A stretch of DNA of 64,000 nucleotides from Leptoclinus maculatus (lineage: Eukaryota; Chordata; Actinopteri; Perciformes; Stichaeidae). Made by a program: the position numbers and the translations under genes. The stretch covers positions 8,301,318 through 8,365,317 of the forward strand of contig JAVDOI010000010.1 in assembly GCA_032191485.1 (NCBI GenBank), written 5' to 3'. Every line of letters begins with the position of its first letter. Positions within the stretch are counted from its first letter, which is position 1. The notes beneath the pieces are model-generated. The model had not been told where the DNA came from. It did not search any database and was given only the letters and a program-made list of their open reading frames with translations. Below are positions 44,550 to 56,366 of the stretch, piece by piece.

Positions 44550-47500
44550 CACCTCAACGCAAACATCTGGACCGCTCTTGTGTTCTTCTTTCAGAGGATG
44601 AGTGCTCTTCAGGAGCTCCAGCTCTTGGAGATCATGTGCAGCTGTTTCCAGGAACAGAGCCGCGATACCGTCCGTCAGCTCATGTTCTCGGCCCTCTTTA
44701 GTCTCCAAGGCAACCAGGCGGACGAAAGTCGCATGGCGCTTTTAGGCAAGCTGGTCTCCATGGCAATCGCTGTGGGCAGGGTTCCCATCTTGGAATGTGC
44801 TGCTACCTGGTTACAGGTGTGTGTTCAAACTAACCGTCACACTTAAATGTGCTTTATGGTTTGTATGTGTTTTGAGTGTGGGTTGTATTTCAACTATTTA
44901 GTGCCTCGCTCCATGTTTGTGTACTATGGATGTACTAAAAAAACAATATGCCTCTGGTTATGATTCCCTCAGAGAACCCACCGTGTGTACTGTGTGCGCC
45001 TGGCTCAGGTTCTAGTAGACGACTACTGTAGCATGGTGCCGGGCTCGGGTCCCACGCTGCAGAACATCCACAACGCCAGCCCACGCTTCTGCTGCCAGTT
45101 CATCACCGCTGTCACCACCCTCTATGACCTCACCACAGGTTGTACAACACAAATGTACAAAAACATCTAAAAACTGAGACCTAAAAACTATCAAAAGAGA
45201 TTCAAGATCTTACATCTTTAACAACATTTTTTTGTGTGTGTGTTTTTCAGAGGAGCTCACTCCTCCTTTAGAACTCCTCCAGATGATCGTGTCGTGGATC
45301 CAAGATGACCCTGGTCTGGTCCTAATCAACTTCCTGAACACGGCCCTCTCTGGCAATCAGCCAATCAGCTCACTTGATGTCACACCGTTAGGGGGGTTGG
45401 TGCGCTGGTGCGTCAAAGCCCCCCTGGCCTACAGGAGAGACAAGAAGGCGGGGTTAACCAATGGCACCGCTGAGGGGGAGCCAGAGGTGGGGCCTCTTTT
45501 CTCTGCTCTCCATCTGAGTGTCCTACAGGTGTGTGGTGTGTTTTAGATACATTTACCTCACAGTATACATTTATATGAAGTGTACAAAACACTTCCAACA
45601 ATCAAAGGGAAGATAATCAAGTTGTTGCCTGTCTCATGCCTCATGTAGGTCCTCATGCTTTTGCCAAACATACTAAATGAGAAGGGGCTTTACGGTCGCC
45701 TGGCGCTGCTCCAGATGGAGTCCCTGGCCGCGCTGACCTCAGACCTCTCCAGACTGTTGGACCAGGCCGACAAACACACTCACACATCATCCACAGATGC
45801 ACGTGGACTGTCTCAGCTGGCCCTGGACCGGCTGGCTCAGGCCCTGCAGGTGGCCATGGCCAATGGAGCTCTACTCTGCTCGAGAGGTAAGATTCCTAAA
45901 ATGAAGATATAAGTGGTCCAGATGTGGAGGCTAGAAAAGTGGATGAAGGAGAGTAATTAGATTTGAATTACAAATTCTTGTCTTGTAAGTAGCCTTCAAG
46001 GCCAAAGTGGTTGCAACTTCGGGTCAAAGACTGCAAATTAATTTGACAGATATTCAAATACATACATCCAGCAAGTGTCTTGAGGTCTTTTTACAAGAGA
46101 GACCTCAATAAATCCATCTGCGTGGTGGAGTATCATAAACCGAATGTGTACTTTTACAATAGTTGGAGATTCACTCCTCTGCTGGTAATGTAGCTCGGTT
46201 AGGGCTTGTCCGGTCGTGCCTCTCGTGGCTGACAGATTATTTGATTCTGAACAGAACTTCTATACTTGAAGCTTCACGTTTCACATCCTGATGGTATTTT
46301 TGTGATTGAAAATGAAACAAGTCGAATAGTTTCACAGTTGTCTAGCTCGTGCGTTTTTCAGTTTCATACGGACTGAAGCTCAAATGAACATCAGGCTTCC
46401 ACATAACTTTCAACAAGTGTGTGATGAATAAGCGACGACGAAACAAGAAACTGACTAACTGACTAACTGGTTTCATCGGTTGTCATGTGGATTTTTTTCA
46501 TGATGCTGTGGTGGTGATCAAGTGCTTATTTCATGCTGCTTGTCTCTACAGAGGACCTGAGATCCATCTGTTCCCGCCTGCCACACAACAAGTAAGAACC
46601 TTTAACTGTCCATCGCCCTTTTACCTCGGAACCATTTCTATGGTTAGCTGGTTTCAGCTAGAGCTCGAACAAACACAGCATCAGTTTAAGGGGTTATCTC
46701 CCTATGCAGAGTACACCTTCATGTTAGAGGTAAACCTCTTCTCATGTCTTGTTACAGTATTGCATTATGTCACACTGTAGTCAAAAAAAAAAAATCAAAA
46801 ATGCACATTTTTCCTCTTACCTGTCGTGCTATTCATCAGTCTAAATTGTTTTGGTATGAGTTGCCTAGTTTTGGAGTTATCGGCCGTAGAAATGTCTTCT
46901 TCTCTTGAATATAATGGGACTATATTGGCTTGTGGTGCTCAAAGGGCCAAAAAAAATATATTTGAAAAACTCGACAGCAATGTGTCTCTTCAGAAATCAT
47001 GGCCCGGTTACTCCACAGACCTTGTTTTGAGAAGTTTTATGTCGGATGCATTTTCTTTCTGTTGAACAACACCCACCAACCGTATCACAGCCCAGAAGGA
47101 AGTGTGAATGTATACTCGCTACTGATAGCTCACCTAGCACCCCTGAGCTAGCTAGCGGGACAGCTCGTCCAAGGAGGACGCCGTTACAAGCCGCTCGTCC
47201 GTGAGAAGATGCACGTTTCCTTCTCTACTGTGAAACGGCTGGCGGGTAAGAAAATAGTTCCTAAAAATGCCATCTAGTCCCATTATATTGGAGGTATTCC
47301 TCTGGGCAATATCTCCAAAACTAGGCAACTCACACCAAGACGATCGAGACTGATAAATAGCACTACAGGTAAGAGGAAGAACATATATTTTTGGATTTTG
47401 GGGTGAACTATCCATTTTAAGAACAGCAATCTAGATTTTAGGACAGAAATGGTTACAAAGTCATTCCCATGTAGATTAAAACTGAGCAGCACTCACTGAC

Positions 47501-47888
47501 AAAAGAGTCACTAATTTAAGTGTAGTAAGTGTAGTTGTGATGGGGGTCCTTTGTATGCTGGATGTTTGTTAACCCTCGTCCTTTGTTGTATAACTTGTGC
47601 CTAAAAATGACGAATTAAGTTTTTTGTTTCATATCATTTTTTCTCTTTATGTCTTGCTTTCCTTCCAACAGTTTGCTCCAGTTGGTGTTGTCAGGCCCAG
47701 TGCTGTACTACAACAACATCCACACGCCTCCACTGGCCTTCAGCCCGCACGCTGCTCATTCCCCCATCGCCTCACACCCGACGCACCCTGCACACACACC
47801 TCTAGCCACCCATCCCTCCTCTCACCCTCAGTACCCCGCTCAGCCTTTCATGACGGGGATGCCGTTCCCCTTCCGACCCAGCCACTAA
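44296..47888 (+). CDS. ints15: Integrator complex subunit 15 (C7orf26)
   Basis: The seven coding exons are 44296-44490, 44595-44816, 44973-45138, 45251-45528, 45649-45886, 46552-46591 and 47672-47888 (TAA). Phases agree and give 451 residues; human C7orf26 is about 449. INTS15 is a nuclear component of the Integrator complex, associated with the INTS10/13/14 module in snRNA 3'-end processing and promoter-proximal termination. It has no enzyme domain. It starts MGDIRQSLLPRDVLSAAKEL. Conserved blocks are SALQELQLLEIMCSCFQEQS, LLGKLVSMAIAVGR, VYCVRLAQVLVDDYCSMVPG, SPRFCCQFITAVTTLYDL, RWCVKAPLAYRR, LALDRLAQALQVAMANGALL and ICSRLPHNNLLQLV. The C-terminal 60 residues are His/Pro-rich and end MPFPFRPSH. 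Intron 6 carries a foldback repeat. Confidence 0.93.
44514..44546 (+). repeat. (AT)n microsatellite in ints15 intron 2
   Basis: A short AT run of about 16 units between the first two coding exons. Confidence 0.9.
46784..47425. mobile_element. Foldback/MITE-like teleost repeat, copy 2, in ints15 intron 6
   Basis: The left half (46800-46970) includes GAGTTGCCTAGTTTTGGAGT and ATAATGGGACTATATTGG. The right half (47265-47425) holds the inverted counterparts (AGTCCCATTATATTGG, CTCCAAAACTAGGCAACTCA, GATAAATAGCACTACAGGTA). Arms of about 150 bp therefore face each other. The left half also matches the reverse complement of copy 1 at 20847-21160. Confidence 0.75.
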
Positions 47889-48051
47889 AAGAAATAATGT
47901 CGAACTTGTTTGCAGATGTGAAGTTGCGTGTTTATTATGTATGTGTGTGTTTGTTGCTGTGCATGAATGAATGTATGTGTGAGTGATGTGTTATGATGTT
48001 AATGAGCAGATTTGCTTCTGCTGAATGTCTGTGAGGCTAACACGTTTGTCC

Positions 48052-48057
48052 AATAAA
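48052..48057 (+). terminator. ints15 polyadenylation signal
   Basis: AATAAA stands 164 bases after the ints15 stop and is followed by T-rich and GT-containing sequence. Confidence 0.65.
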
Positions 48058-48074
48058 TATTTTTTTACTTCACT

Positions 48075-51052
48075 TTTGATGTTGTTCTTCATAACAACCA
48101 CTTGTGGGCACTGTTGTCTCACTTCCAGCACACCAGCTTTCAACTTCCATATACTTCATTTGAATTATTGCAAAGTACAATATGACAAGGAAAGAGAACT
48201 CTGCTGTCGCTATACTCTGTGCACATTGTATGTGCTGTTTTTTTTACTGTATGGAACAAGAGTTAAAGAGCTCTTAATTGTGGAAAAATATCAGAATAGA
48301 TTAGTTAGCAAAAACCAAACTGCTTCTGATAATTCACACCAAGCAAGACTCCTACATTTAAATACAATGGAATACACATAAGGGGAGGTACAGGAAAAGC
48401 TCTAGCATGACTGGATCAATGTAAGTGCAGACATACACACCACCGGAGGCTACAGGCTGAGCACAAAGGGCACAAATATCTAAGACTAGACCGTTCACCT
48501 CTGTCCTAAACCAACGTGGGTCATTACATGACCGAAGATGTCAGAGTCTTTTGGAGCCGAGCCCTGTGTGGTCAAACTTGGCTTATCTTTAGACAGATAG
48601 CATATCGTTCGTCTGCAGCACACCAAATAAATAGAAACGTAGATCAACCCTCCCAAGAACCCCAACTGCCCTCATCCTGGATGAGAATTGCATCATCCAT
48701 AGTAGTTTCAGTGACTTCGACATTTAAGTACTTTCCACATTAGTACAAGCGTGAATTGGAGATTTAGTTGAGTTTTGGGAATCCTAATGGGCATGTGTGT
48801 AAAAGTCTCTTTTTTTTTAACCTACTTCCTGATATTCTATTCATGCTCGCTGTGTGCTGAGAAGGAACAAAACAAACATAGTGAGCGATACCTTTTGCGT
48901 GCTACTACTCTGTATTGTTGCCATAATTATCAGTCACTGCTTCCTTATTTAGTTTACCAGTAATGTCTTACAATGGTGCAGCTGTAATTTCTTTACGACT
49001 TCCTGGAGCTGCATGTGCCAAGAGACAATAAGTCTCAGATCACCTCCATCTCCATGTGAGCAGCACCTTGGATTCCAGATGTCACCTCACATTGTCTCTC
49101 ACAAGTGTACTGTGACAGGCTGATTGTGCTGCGTAAACTGTAGATTGTCTGTGGGCTTCCCCCCTGCAGAGCTCATGGGCGGGACAGTGATAAGGGTATC
49201 TTTTCTGGGAAAGTGATGCATTACTATTAGGCTGGTGGAAGGCGACAACAGATAATATTGAGGCAAAAAAGGCGGGATCGAAGTGAGAGTATGTGTGGTC
49301 GCACACTTGATCAGGCTTCCAGATTCTATACATTTGTGTCGGTATTGGCAAAATCACTTCAAAAAGACAGGATTACACTTTCAAAATGATCTTTTACTTC
49401 CAACCTGAGATATGTGAAGGTTTCATGATCATACGTGTAGTTCATGGTGTGAACAAAGCTCACAATTGCTCTACTGCACCTTGTAAAGGATTGCCTAACT
49501 ATTCAACCTACGTTTAAAAATAGCTTGACACCAAACATGCCGGTCAGAGCTGGTTCTGTCTGTGCACGGTTATACTGTATAGTTATAATGGGTTTTAGAA
49601 GAAATCTTGGTTTGGGTTGCAGGTGTGCGTTGTGGTTGCGTAGGACTGTCTGTGTCAGCAGCTGCAGACTCATGCTTTCCTGTAGGAAAACAAACTCCCA
49701 AGGCCAAACACCAAATCTGAATCCTTGAGAGCTCAATTCTCCGAGCTAACCATAAACCAGATGGGTGAACCTTTATTTTGAGTCCCTCTGAATTCAACCA
49801 TGTCAGTCATTAGCACACGCATGTCTGCACGGCTGGGGCTTTTATCAGATGCATTTCACAATGATGTTTTAAGCTTCAGGTGGGAAACCCTAAAACTGAT
49901 TCATGCTTGAACAAACACAAAGCAGAAACAGAGAAGATAACAGAACTGTGTTTCACTAACTTACTTTCCCTCTCGGTTGTTATTTTGCATATTAGAACAC
50001 AGGTGTTCAAGTGGTTTAACCCACTTCCCCTGCCAACAATAACGTATCAGCAACAGCCTGACAAGAGAAGTAATTGAGCATTTGGTGATTTGAAAGGTTA
50101 ATTTCCTGGAAGTGCTCACCACCTTGGCACAAAGGACAGACAAACAGGTTTTTTGATTCTTTCAAAATGAGAAGACATTAAACCTTTACTGGAGGAAGAC
50201 AAATACATCTCTTTCACCTAGCTTTTGGGAATCAGTATACTGTAAGTAAATGTGTGTACAGCATTAAGGTATCATCAACAAGCTGGTTTTGTCAGATCCT
50301 ACAACATAGGACTTTGTCCACAAAAGATTATAAGTCCAGCTGTGGTTGACTCGAGACCACCCTCAAAGAAAGGATCACCGCCACCGAGCCTGATCTCATA
50401 ATTAACTTTACCTCAGAAACAAACAGATCTGAGAAGTCTTTGTTTTTGAAGAGGACACCAAACTGTTTTTAAATGGGATTTTGCAGCTTTATGGGAAATG
50501 GAAGACATTTCCCTCTCACACAGGTCTGAGCTCCTCCAAGAAATGAAATGCTCCTCCGAGATCAGGCTGGGTTTAGTACAGTTGTTGTTACATCATAGTA
50601 TTATAGCCACTCTCATCTTGGTTTTGTGAAATAAATATGTAGAAGGATTTAAAGGGTTTGACTTCCCTGTGTCTTTTGGTGTAACACTGACAAAGCTAAC
50701 ATGTTGATGTTCAGCAGGTAATATTTACCAGGATCACTACCTTAGTTTAACCTGAAAGCATGCGCACATTTGCTAATTAGCAACACCGTCATAGAGGTGT
50801 TAATCAAATGATATGATTTAGCAATTTAGCATTGAGGTCATAATTAGTGGTGCTGCTGTGCATTCTGTTTCTGATATTCTTCCCCTCCTTGTGTGTGTAA
50901 ATGACGAGGACAAGAAGATAAGAAACCTAGAATTGAATTGAAACATTTCCGACAATGTAAACAAAATCAGAACATTATGAGCTTCATAACGATAGATGTT
51001 ATGGCAGAGTTGTATTGGACTGCATTAGATTGTAAAGGTGTGTCTATTTTGA
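48075..51052. other. Intergenic between ints15 and the LINE
   Basis: No exon was recognised. A complex, repeat-free block at about 48980-49330 stands out from the AT-rich surroundings and might be conserved noncoding DNA. A short inverted pair (CCTGATCTC near 50390 and GAGATCAGG near 50559) is present. Confidence 0.45.
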
Positions 51053-53806
51053 AATCAAGATCAAATTCACAGATATTATATTATTTACAGACCACCTAAA
51101 TACTGTGCAACCTTCTTTGATGAGTTTACTGAACTGCTGTCGATAATCTGTATTGATTTTGACTGTGTTGTTATTGTTGGCGATTTTAATATCCATGTTG
51201 ATAATCCCCAGGACAGAGGGTCTATAGAACTATGTGGTGTCCTTGATAATTATGATCTGACTCAGCATGTGACAGGACCCACCCACAACAGGGGGCACAC
51301 TCTGGACCTAATCATCACCAAAGGTCTAAACATTTCCAAGGTCGCTGTGATTGATGTTGCACTCTCTGATCATTTCTGTGTTTTCTTTGAGAGTGCAATC
51401 TCCTTGCACACAAATGTCCAAACCGAGGTTGTGAAAAAGCGTTACATCTCTGAAAAAACCGGTGAACTATTTATTCAGAAGTACTCCTCCACACCAGCCC
51501 TCTCTTGCATCTCAGTCAATGAGCTTGTAGATAGCTTCAATTCTAAAGTTAAAAATGTTATTGATGCCATTGCACCCACTAAAGTGAAGGTTGTCTCGGG
51601 TAAGCAAAGATCTCCTTGGAGAAATGCCACGCTGGTCAGAATAGAGAAACAAGAGTGTCGGAAAGCTGAGCGCAGGTGGCGAAAAACAAATCTCCAGGTT
51701 CACTGTGACATCTATAAAGAGAAACTTCGCAAATATAATTTGGAACTTAGAAATGCAAGGCAGTCCTTCTTCTCTGACATCATAACCAAAAATAATAACA
51801 ATACACGCGCCTTATTTGCTACCGTCGACAGGCTAACAAACCCTCCAGTGTCAGTAGCTGCTGAGCTCCAATCCACCTGGGCATGCAATCGATTTGCCTC
51901 CTTTTTTACTGACAAAATTCAGAAAATTAGACAAGCAGTCAGTGCCTCCACACCAACCACAGGATATGTGTTGTCCCCATCTCCGAATAACATCCATTCA
52001 AATATCATGACACAATTTCATTCAATCGACCGTAGAAGCCTAGAAGACATTATACAACATCTGAAGTCATCCTCCTGCTGCTTGGATATTCTACCAACAC
52101 GCTTTTTCAGAGATATTTCAAACTGCATGACCACTGATCTTTTACAAATTGTAAACACATCCCTTCTCTCAGGTGTCTTCCCACAAGCCCTAAAAACTGC
52201 AGTTATTAAACCACTCCTAAAGAAGGCTAATTTAGACTCCGCAACAATGAAAAATTATAGGCCAATATCAAACCTCCCATTTTTAAGTAAAATAATTGAA
52301 AAAGCGTTTTTTCAACAGCTGAACAACTTCTTGGTCGTAAATAACTGTTTTGATGTCTTCCAGTCAGGCTTTCGACAGCACCACAGTACTGAAACTGCTC
52401 TTGTTAAGGTTTTCAACGACATCCACTTAAACACAGACAATGGCAGAATTTCAGTCTTAGTATTACTAGATCTCAGTGCTGCATTCGACACGGTCGACCA
52501 TGACATACTACTAGAAAGACTAAAACTCTGGGTGGGACTCTCTGGCACAGCACTTAACTGGTTTGAATCCTACTTGAAGGACCGAGAATACTTTGTGTCT
52601 GTAGCTAATTACACATCAGAACTGACTAAAATGACATGTGGTGTTCCCCAAGGTTCAATACTGGGGCCTCTTCTGTTCAACATCTACATGCTTCCACTAG
52701 CTCAGATTATGGAAAACAACAAAGTGTGTTATCATAATTATGCAGACGACACACAAATCTACATAACTATATCACCAGGGGACTATAATCCCATACAAGG
52801 GCTGGGTAAATGCATTGAACAAATCAACAACTGGATGTGCCAGAATTTTCTTCAATTAAACAGAAGTAATTGTTTTTGGTACCAAGGACGAACGATTGGA
52901 AGTCAGCGCTCAGCTTCAATCACTGATGTTAAAGACCTCAAACCAAGCCAGAAATCTAGGTGTAGTTATGGATTCAGACCTCAACCTGAACAGCCATATC
53001 AAGACAATTACAAAATCAGCCTCCTATCACCTGAAGAATATATCAAGGGTTAGAGGATTTATGTCTCAACAGGATTTGGAAAAACTTGTCCATGCATTTA
53101 TCTTCAGTAGACTGGACTACTGTAACGGTGTGTTTACAGGTCTCTGTAAAAAGTCAATCAGAAAGCTGCAGCTGATTCAGAACGCCGCAGCTCGAGTCCT
53201 CACTAAGACAAAGAAAGTGGATCACATCACTCCAGTTCTGAGGTCTTTACACTGGCTTCCTGTCCAACAAAGAATTTACTTTAAAATCCTGCTGTTGGTT
53301 TATAAAGCACTGAATGGTTTAGGGCCAAAATACATCTCTGATCTGCTGCTACCTTATGAACCATCCCGACCCCTCAGGTCGTCTGGGACCGGTCTACTTT
53401 CTGTTCCCAGAGTCAGAACTAAACGTGGAGAAGCAGCGTTCAGTTTTTCTGCTCCACATATCTGGAACAAAGTCCCAGAAAGCTGCAGGTCTGCTGAGAC
53501 CCTCAGCTCCTTTAAATCAAGATTGAAGACTTTTCTGTTTGCTGCTGCCTTTAATTGAACCAGATTCAAGGATATTAATCAATCAGCTGCATTTCTGCAT
53601 TTTACTACTGTATTTTATTTCTTACACTGCTTTTTAATGTTTTAATGACTGTTTTTAATGTTCAATGAATGTTCTTAATTGTTTTTAAATCTCCTTTTCT
53701 TATGCCTTATGTTTTGATGCTTTTAATGGTTTTATGTGAAGCACTTTGAATTACCCTGTCGTTGAAATGTGCTATACAAATAAACTTGCCTTGCCTTGCC
53801 TTGCCT
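51053..53806 (+). mobile_element. 5'-truncated L2/CR1-group LINE retrotransposon
   Basis: The reading frame opens in the endonuclease (IYRPPK, VIVGDFNIHVD, THNRGHTLDLIITKG, ALSDH). It continues through a reverse transcriptase (YRPISNLPFLSKIIEKAF, GFRQHHSTETALVKV, LLDLSAAFDTVDHDILL, GVPQGSILGPLLFNIYMLPL, YADDTQIYI). A frameshift at about 52866 moves the frame. The second frame (52896-53558) holds the C-terminal region (RLDYCNGVFTGL, LQLIQNAAARVL, SLHWLPVQQRIYFKILLLVY). The 3' end has GTGCTATACAAATAAAC and a (TTGCC)n tail at 53786-53806. The N-terminal part of the endonuclease is absent, so this is a dead-on-arrival copy. The frame is otherwise open, suggesting fairly recent insertion. Confidence 0.88.
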
Positions 53807-56182
53807 ATACAACTTCAGAGGAAGTCAAGAACTAATCTGAAGTTCCTCAATGAGATGTTAATAGTTAACATGTATAATCTCTTATCTCCTTGTCCCACAA
53901 CAGAGGGGATACTAGTCGGTTACCTGTTAACTTTTAAAAAAACAAGTACATTTCTTGTGCTTCTGCTTTGGACCAACAGTTAAATGCTCGTCAAATACTA
54001 CTTCATGGTATTTGTTTGAAAAAGAGGATGTTTTCACATATAACGAGGGAACTACGGTGTTGCATGAGGTGTTTCTTTCTTAATCATTTCAGCACTGTGG
54101 TTTGGTCTTGCAGCCTCCTGGTTCTGTGTGTGTGTACTGTACATGTGTTTCTTCAAAAATTTAAATAAATCCCAGACATTTCCAGTGAAAGTCCAGAACC
54201 ACCTCCACCTTGCAATATTATTGGGTTGTTTTTTGCTGAGAAAACCTTTCCTGTACTGTTTTCGCACAGTTGGAGGTTTGTAATAGTGCCATGAGTGGCA
54301 GCCTCAGACATTATGGACATTTGATAGCTCGCTGTGCTGTTCACCTCTAACGTGTCTGACTCAGAGGTAACAATTCAAACAAACAGCACAGGCTAAGGAG
54401 CCATTATTACCTGTTGCTTGACACCAGCCAGTGTCGAGTAATGACACAGAAAAAGGAGACGATTCAACCTGCTGACAGTCTCTATGGTGACTTTACATTC
54501 TTGGCCTGTGACTGCAGGAAACTACAACAACGACTTTCTGTGAAAAATGCAGTTGAACTTTCAGAACTCTAAATCTTTGAATGTGAGACCGCTGTTTCTA
54601 AGAGAGGCCCGAAATAAATTCCTATCATGTCCACCGTTTTGTTTAGCAGGAGATATACGGCAACTTTATTGGGCACGAACATGCGTGTTCTAAAAACCAG
54701 TGGACTTCAGAATCAGTGAAACAGTTTGCACATACAAGCAATTTGACTTGGTGGTTTGGTGCATAACAATAAATTCAGTGCAAAAAGTCAAGAAACATAA
54801 TATTAAACAGAAAAAATCTGCAAAAGAAAATATGTACATCTGTTTTTTTAAGTGGAAGAGCTGTAGAGTTTGTGCAGGAATGTGCAAAAGTTCACAGTAT
54901 AAAGTAAGGTTTAAGGTGATTGTTGTTGTATATAGCTACCTGGAAATGAATGTAGATTCTCACATCAGCTCCGTTTTTATGTCACTTGACATTTAAAAGC
55001 AATGATGGAAAGTGACCAAAGATGTGGGAAAATTATACTGTGGGAAAATTATTAAAATCTGAGCTCAGACCTCCCAATGACTGGTTTGCACTAAACATAC
55101 ACCAGCAGCCTGGCAGAAGGCATAAACATGTAATTACTGAAGACCCAAAAGAGCAATTATAGGGACAGTAACACAACCTTATTAAGGCTGTTTTGGTTCA
55201 AGAATCAATAATTAAAAGTGATGGTAAATAAATGTAATTGCAAAACCAGCTATCAAAAAAAGAAGAACCATGTTTACAAAGATTTACTAATAATTTACCA
55301 ACACTGGCGTCTGCTTCGGTCGTGCCCACCACCAATGCCCAATCCCAGGAGCTCTTGATTTGCCAACCCTGTCTGTATGGACATAACAGGGCGTTTTTCT
55401 GTTAAATAAAGGCCAATCAGACCATGTCTGCCTTCACGTTAAATCATTTACCAGAGTTGGCTCATGTGTATATTAGAAAAAGGAGCCCAAATGGCCCCAG
55501 ACAATTTAACTGGAAAAAAAAAATCTGTGTGTCTGACTTAGTCAGCACACTAATGACCAAACTAAATAGGCCTGCACTCACTTTACTTTCCTAGAGCTGA
55601 TATTTTCACAGCTGCAGCATAAAGAAAGCACTATTTTGTGGACTGCAAGGTCTGAAAAGTTACCAGTCCTCGGCACACTGGTGTTATGTTTGTTCTCATT
55701 TCAAGGTGAGCGGCAGATGGAAGTCGTCGATTTGTCTGTGACACACTGGGTTCATTCAAGGTGATCCTTGACTGAGGTGACCCCTAGGCTTCCAAACTAA
55801 AATACTGGTGTGGTTATTTATATTGGAACTAAAAAAAGCTAGTCTATAACATGCAACATGAACGGTAAACGGTATTTTTAGAATTTATCTCTCCTGGTAT
55901 GGCTATTGAATAAATATAGTGGAGTCCAAAGTACACTTTTCACAAAAAGGAAATATTCAAATAAACCTGTCTCAAAAGTGCACGCCAGTAGCTGAAGGTT
56001 CTTACTTCGCCATTCAAATGACTGCAAACATATGTGGAAAGAAAAAGAGACTTTCCGTGTATATAAACCATACTGAAAGTGTCAAAAAGCACATGGAGCC
56101 CTCATTCATCAACAAACCGGTAGGAGGACACACAGGATCTCGCGATGGTCTATCATTCGTTTGGCGCGAGAACAAGGCAATG
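53807..56182. other. Intergenic between the LINE and tfrc
   Basis: AT-rich spacer. No exon or RNA gene was recognised. A frame at 55919-56383 overlaps the tfrc promoter and shows no known domain. Confidence 0.5.
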
Positions 56183-56228
56183 CCGGAAGTGACGTCCAAG
56201 CTACGCCTAGTAGTAACCGCCGGCCAAT
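56183..56228 (+). promoter_or_regulatory. tfrc promoter: ETS-CRE composite and CCAAT box
   Basis: CCGGAAGTGACGTC at 56183-56196 joins an ETS core to a CRE half, and CCAAT stands at 56224-56228. About 140 bases downstream is a good splice donor (56367). ETS and CRE/AP-1-like sites are described in mammalian TFRC promoters. The assignment here rests on motifs and position. Confidence 0.5.
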
Positions 56229-56239
56229 CCGATAGGTAT

Positions 56240-56366
56240 AACTGGAAGAAGCATGGTCAAGGGCACCGGCTGGACCACACCAGATACCAAGGGAGCAGCA
56301 AAGGGGAGCAACCTCGTGTCAAGAGCTGTCACAGAAGAAGTCTTTTTGAGCTGTGTGGAAGAACAG
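56240..56366 (+). other. tfrc: Probable tfrc noncoding exon 1
   Basis: CpG-rich sequence ends in GAAGAACAG before gtgaga at 56367. The next tfrc exon carries only 12 untranslated bases before the ATG, so an upstream 5' UTR exon is needed. The start is not resolved. Confidence 0.45.

Noticed and set aside
51053..53806. A cellular gene encoding a 594-residue protein
   Set aside because: Endonuclease and reverse-transcriptase motifs and the pentamer tail show that it is a LINE copy with a frameshift.
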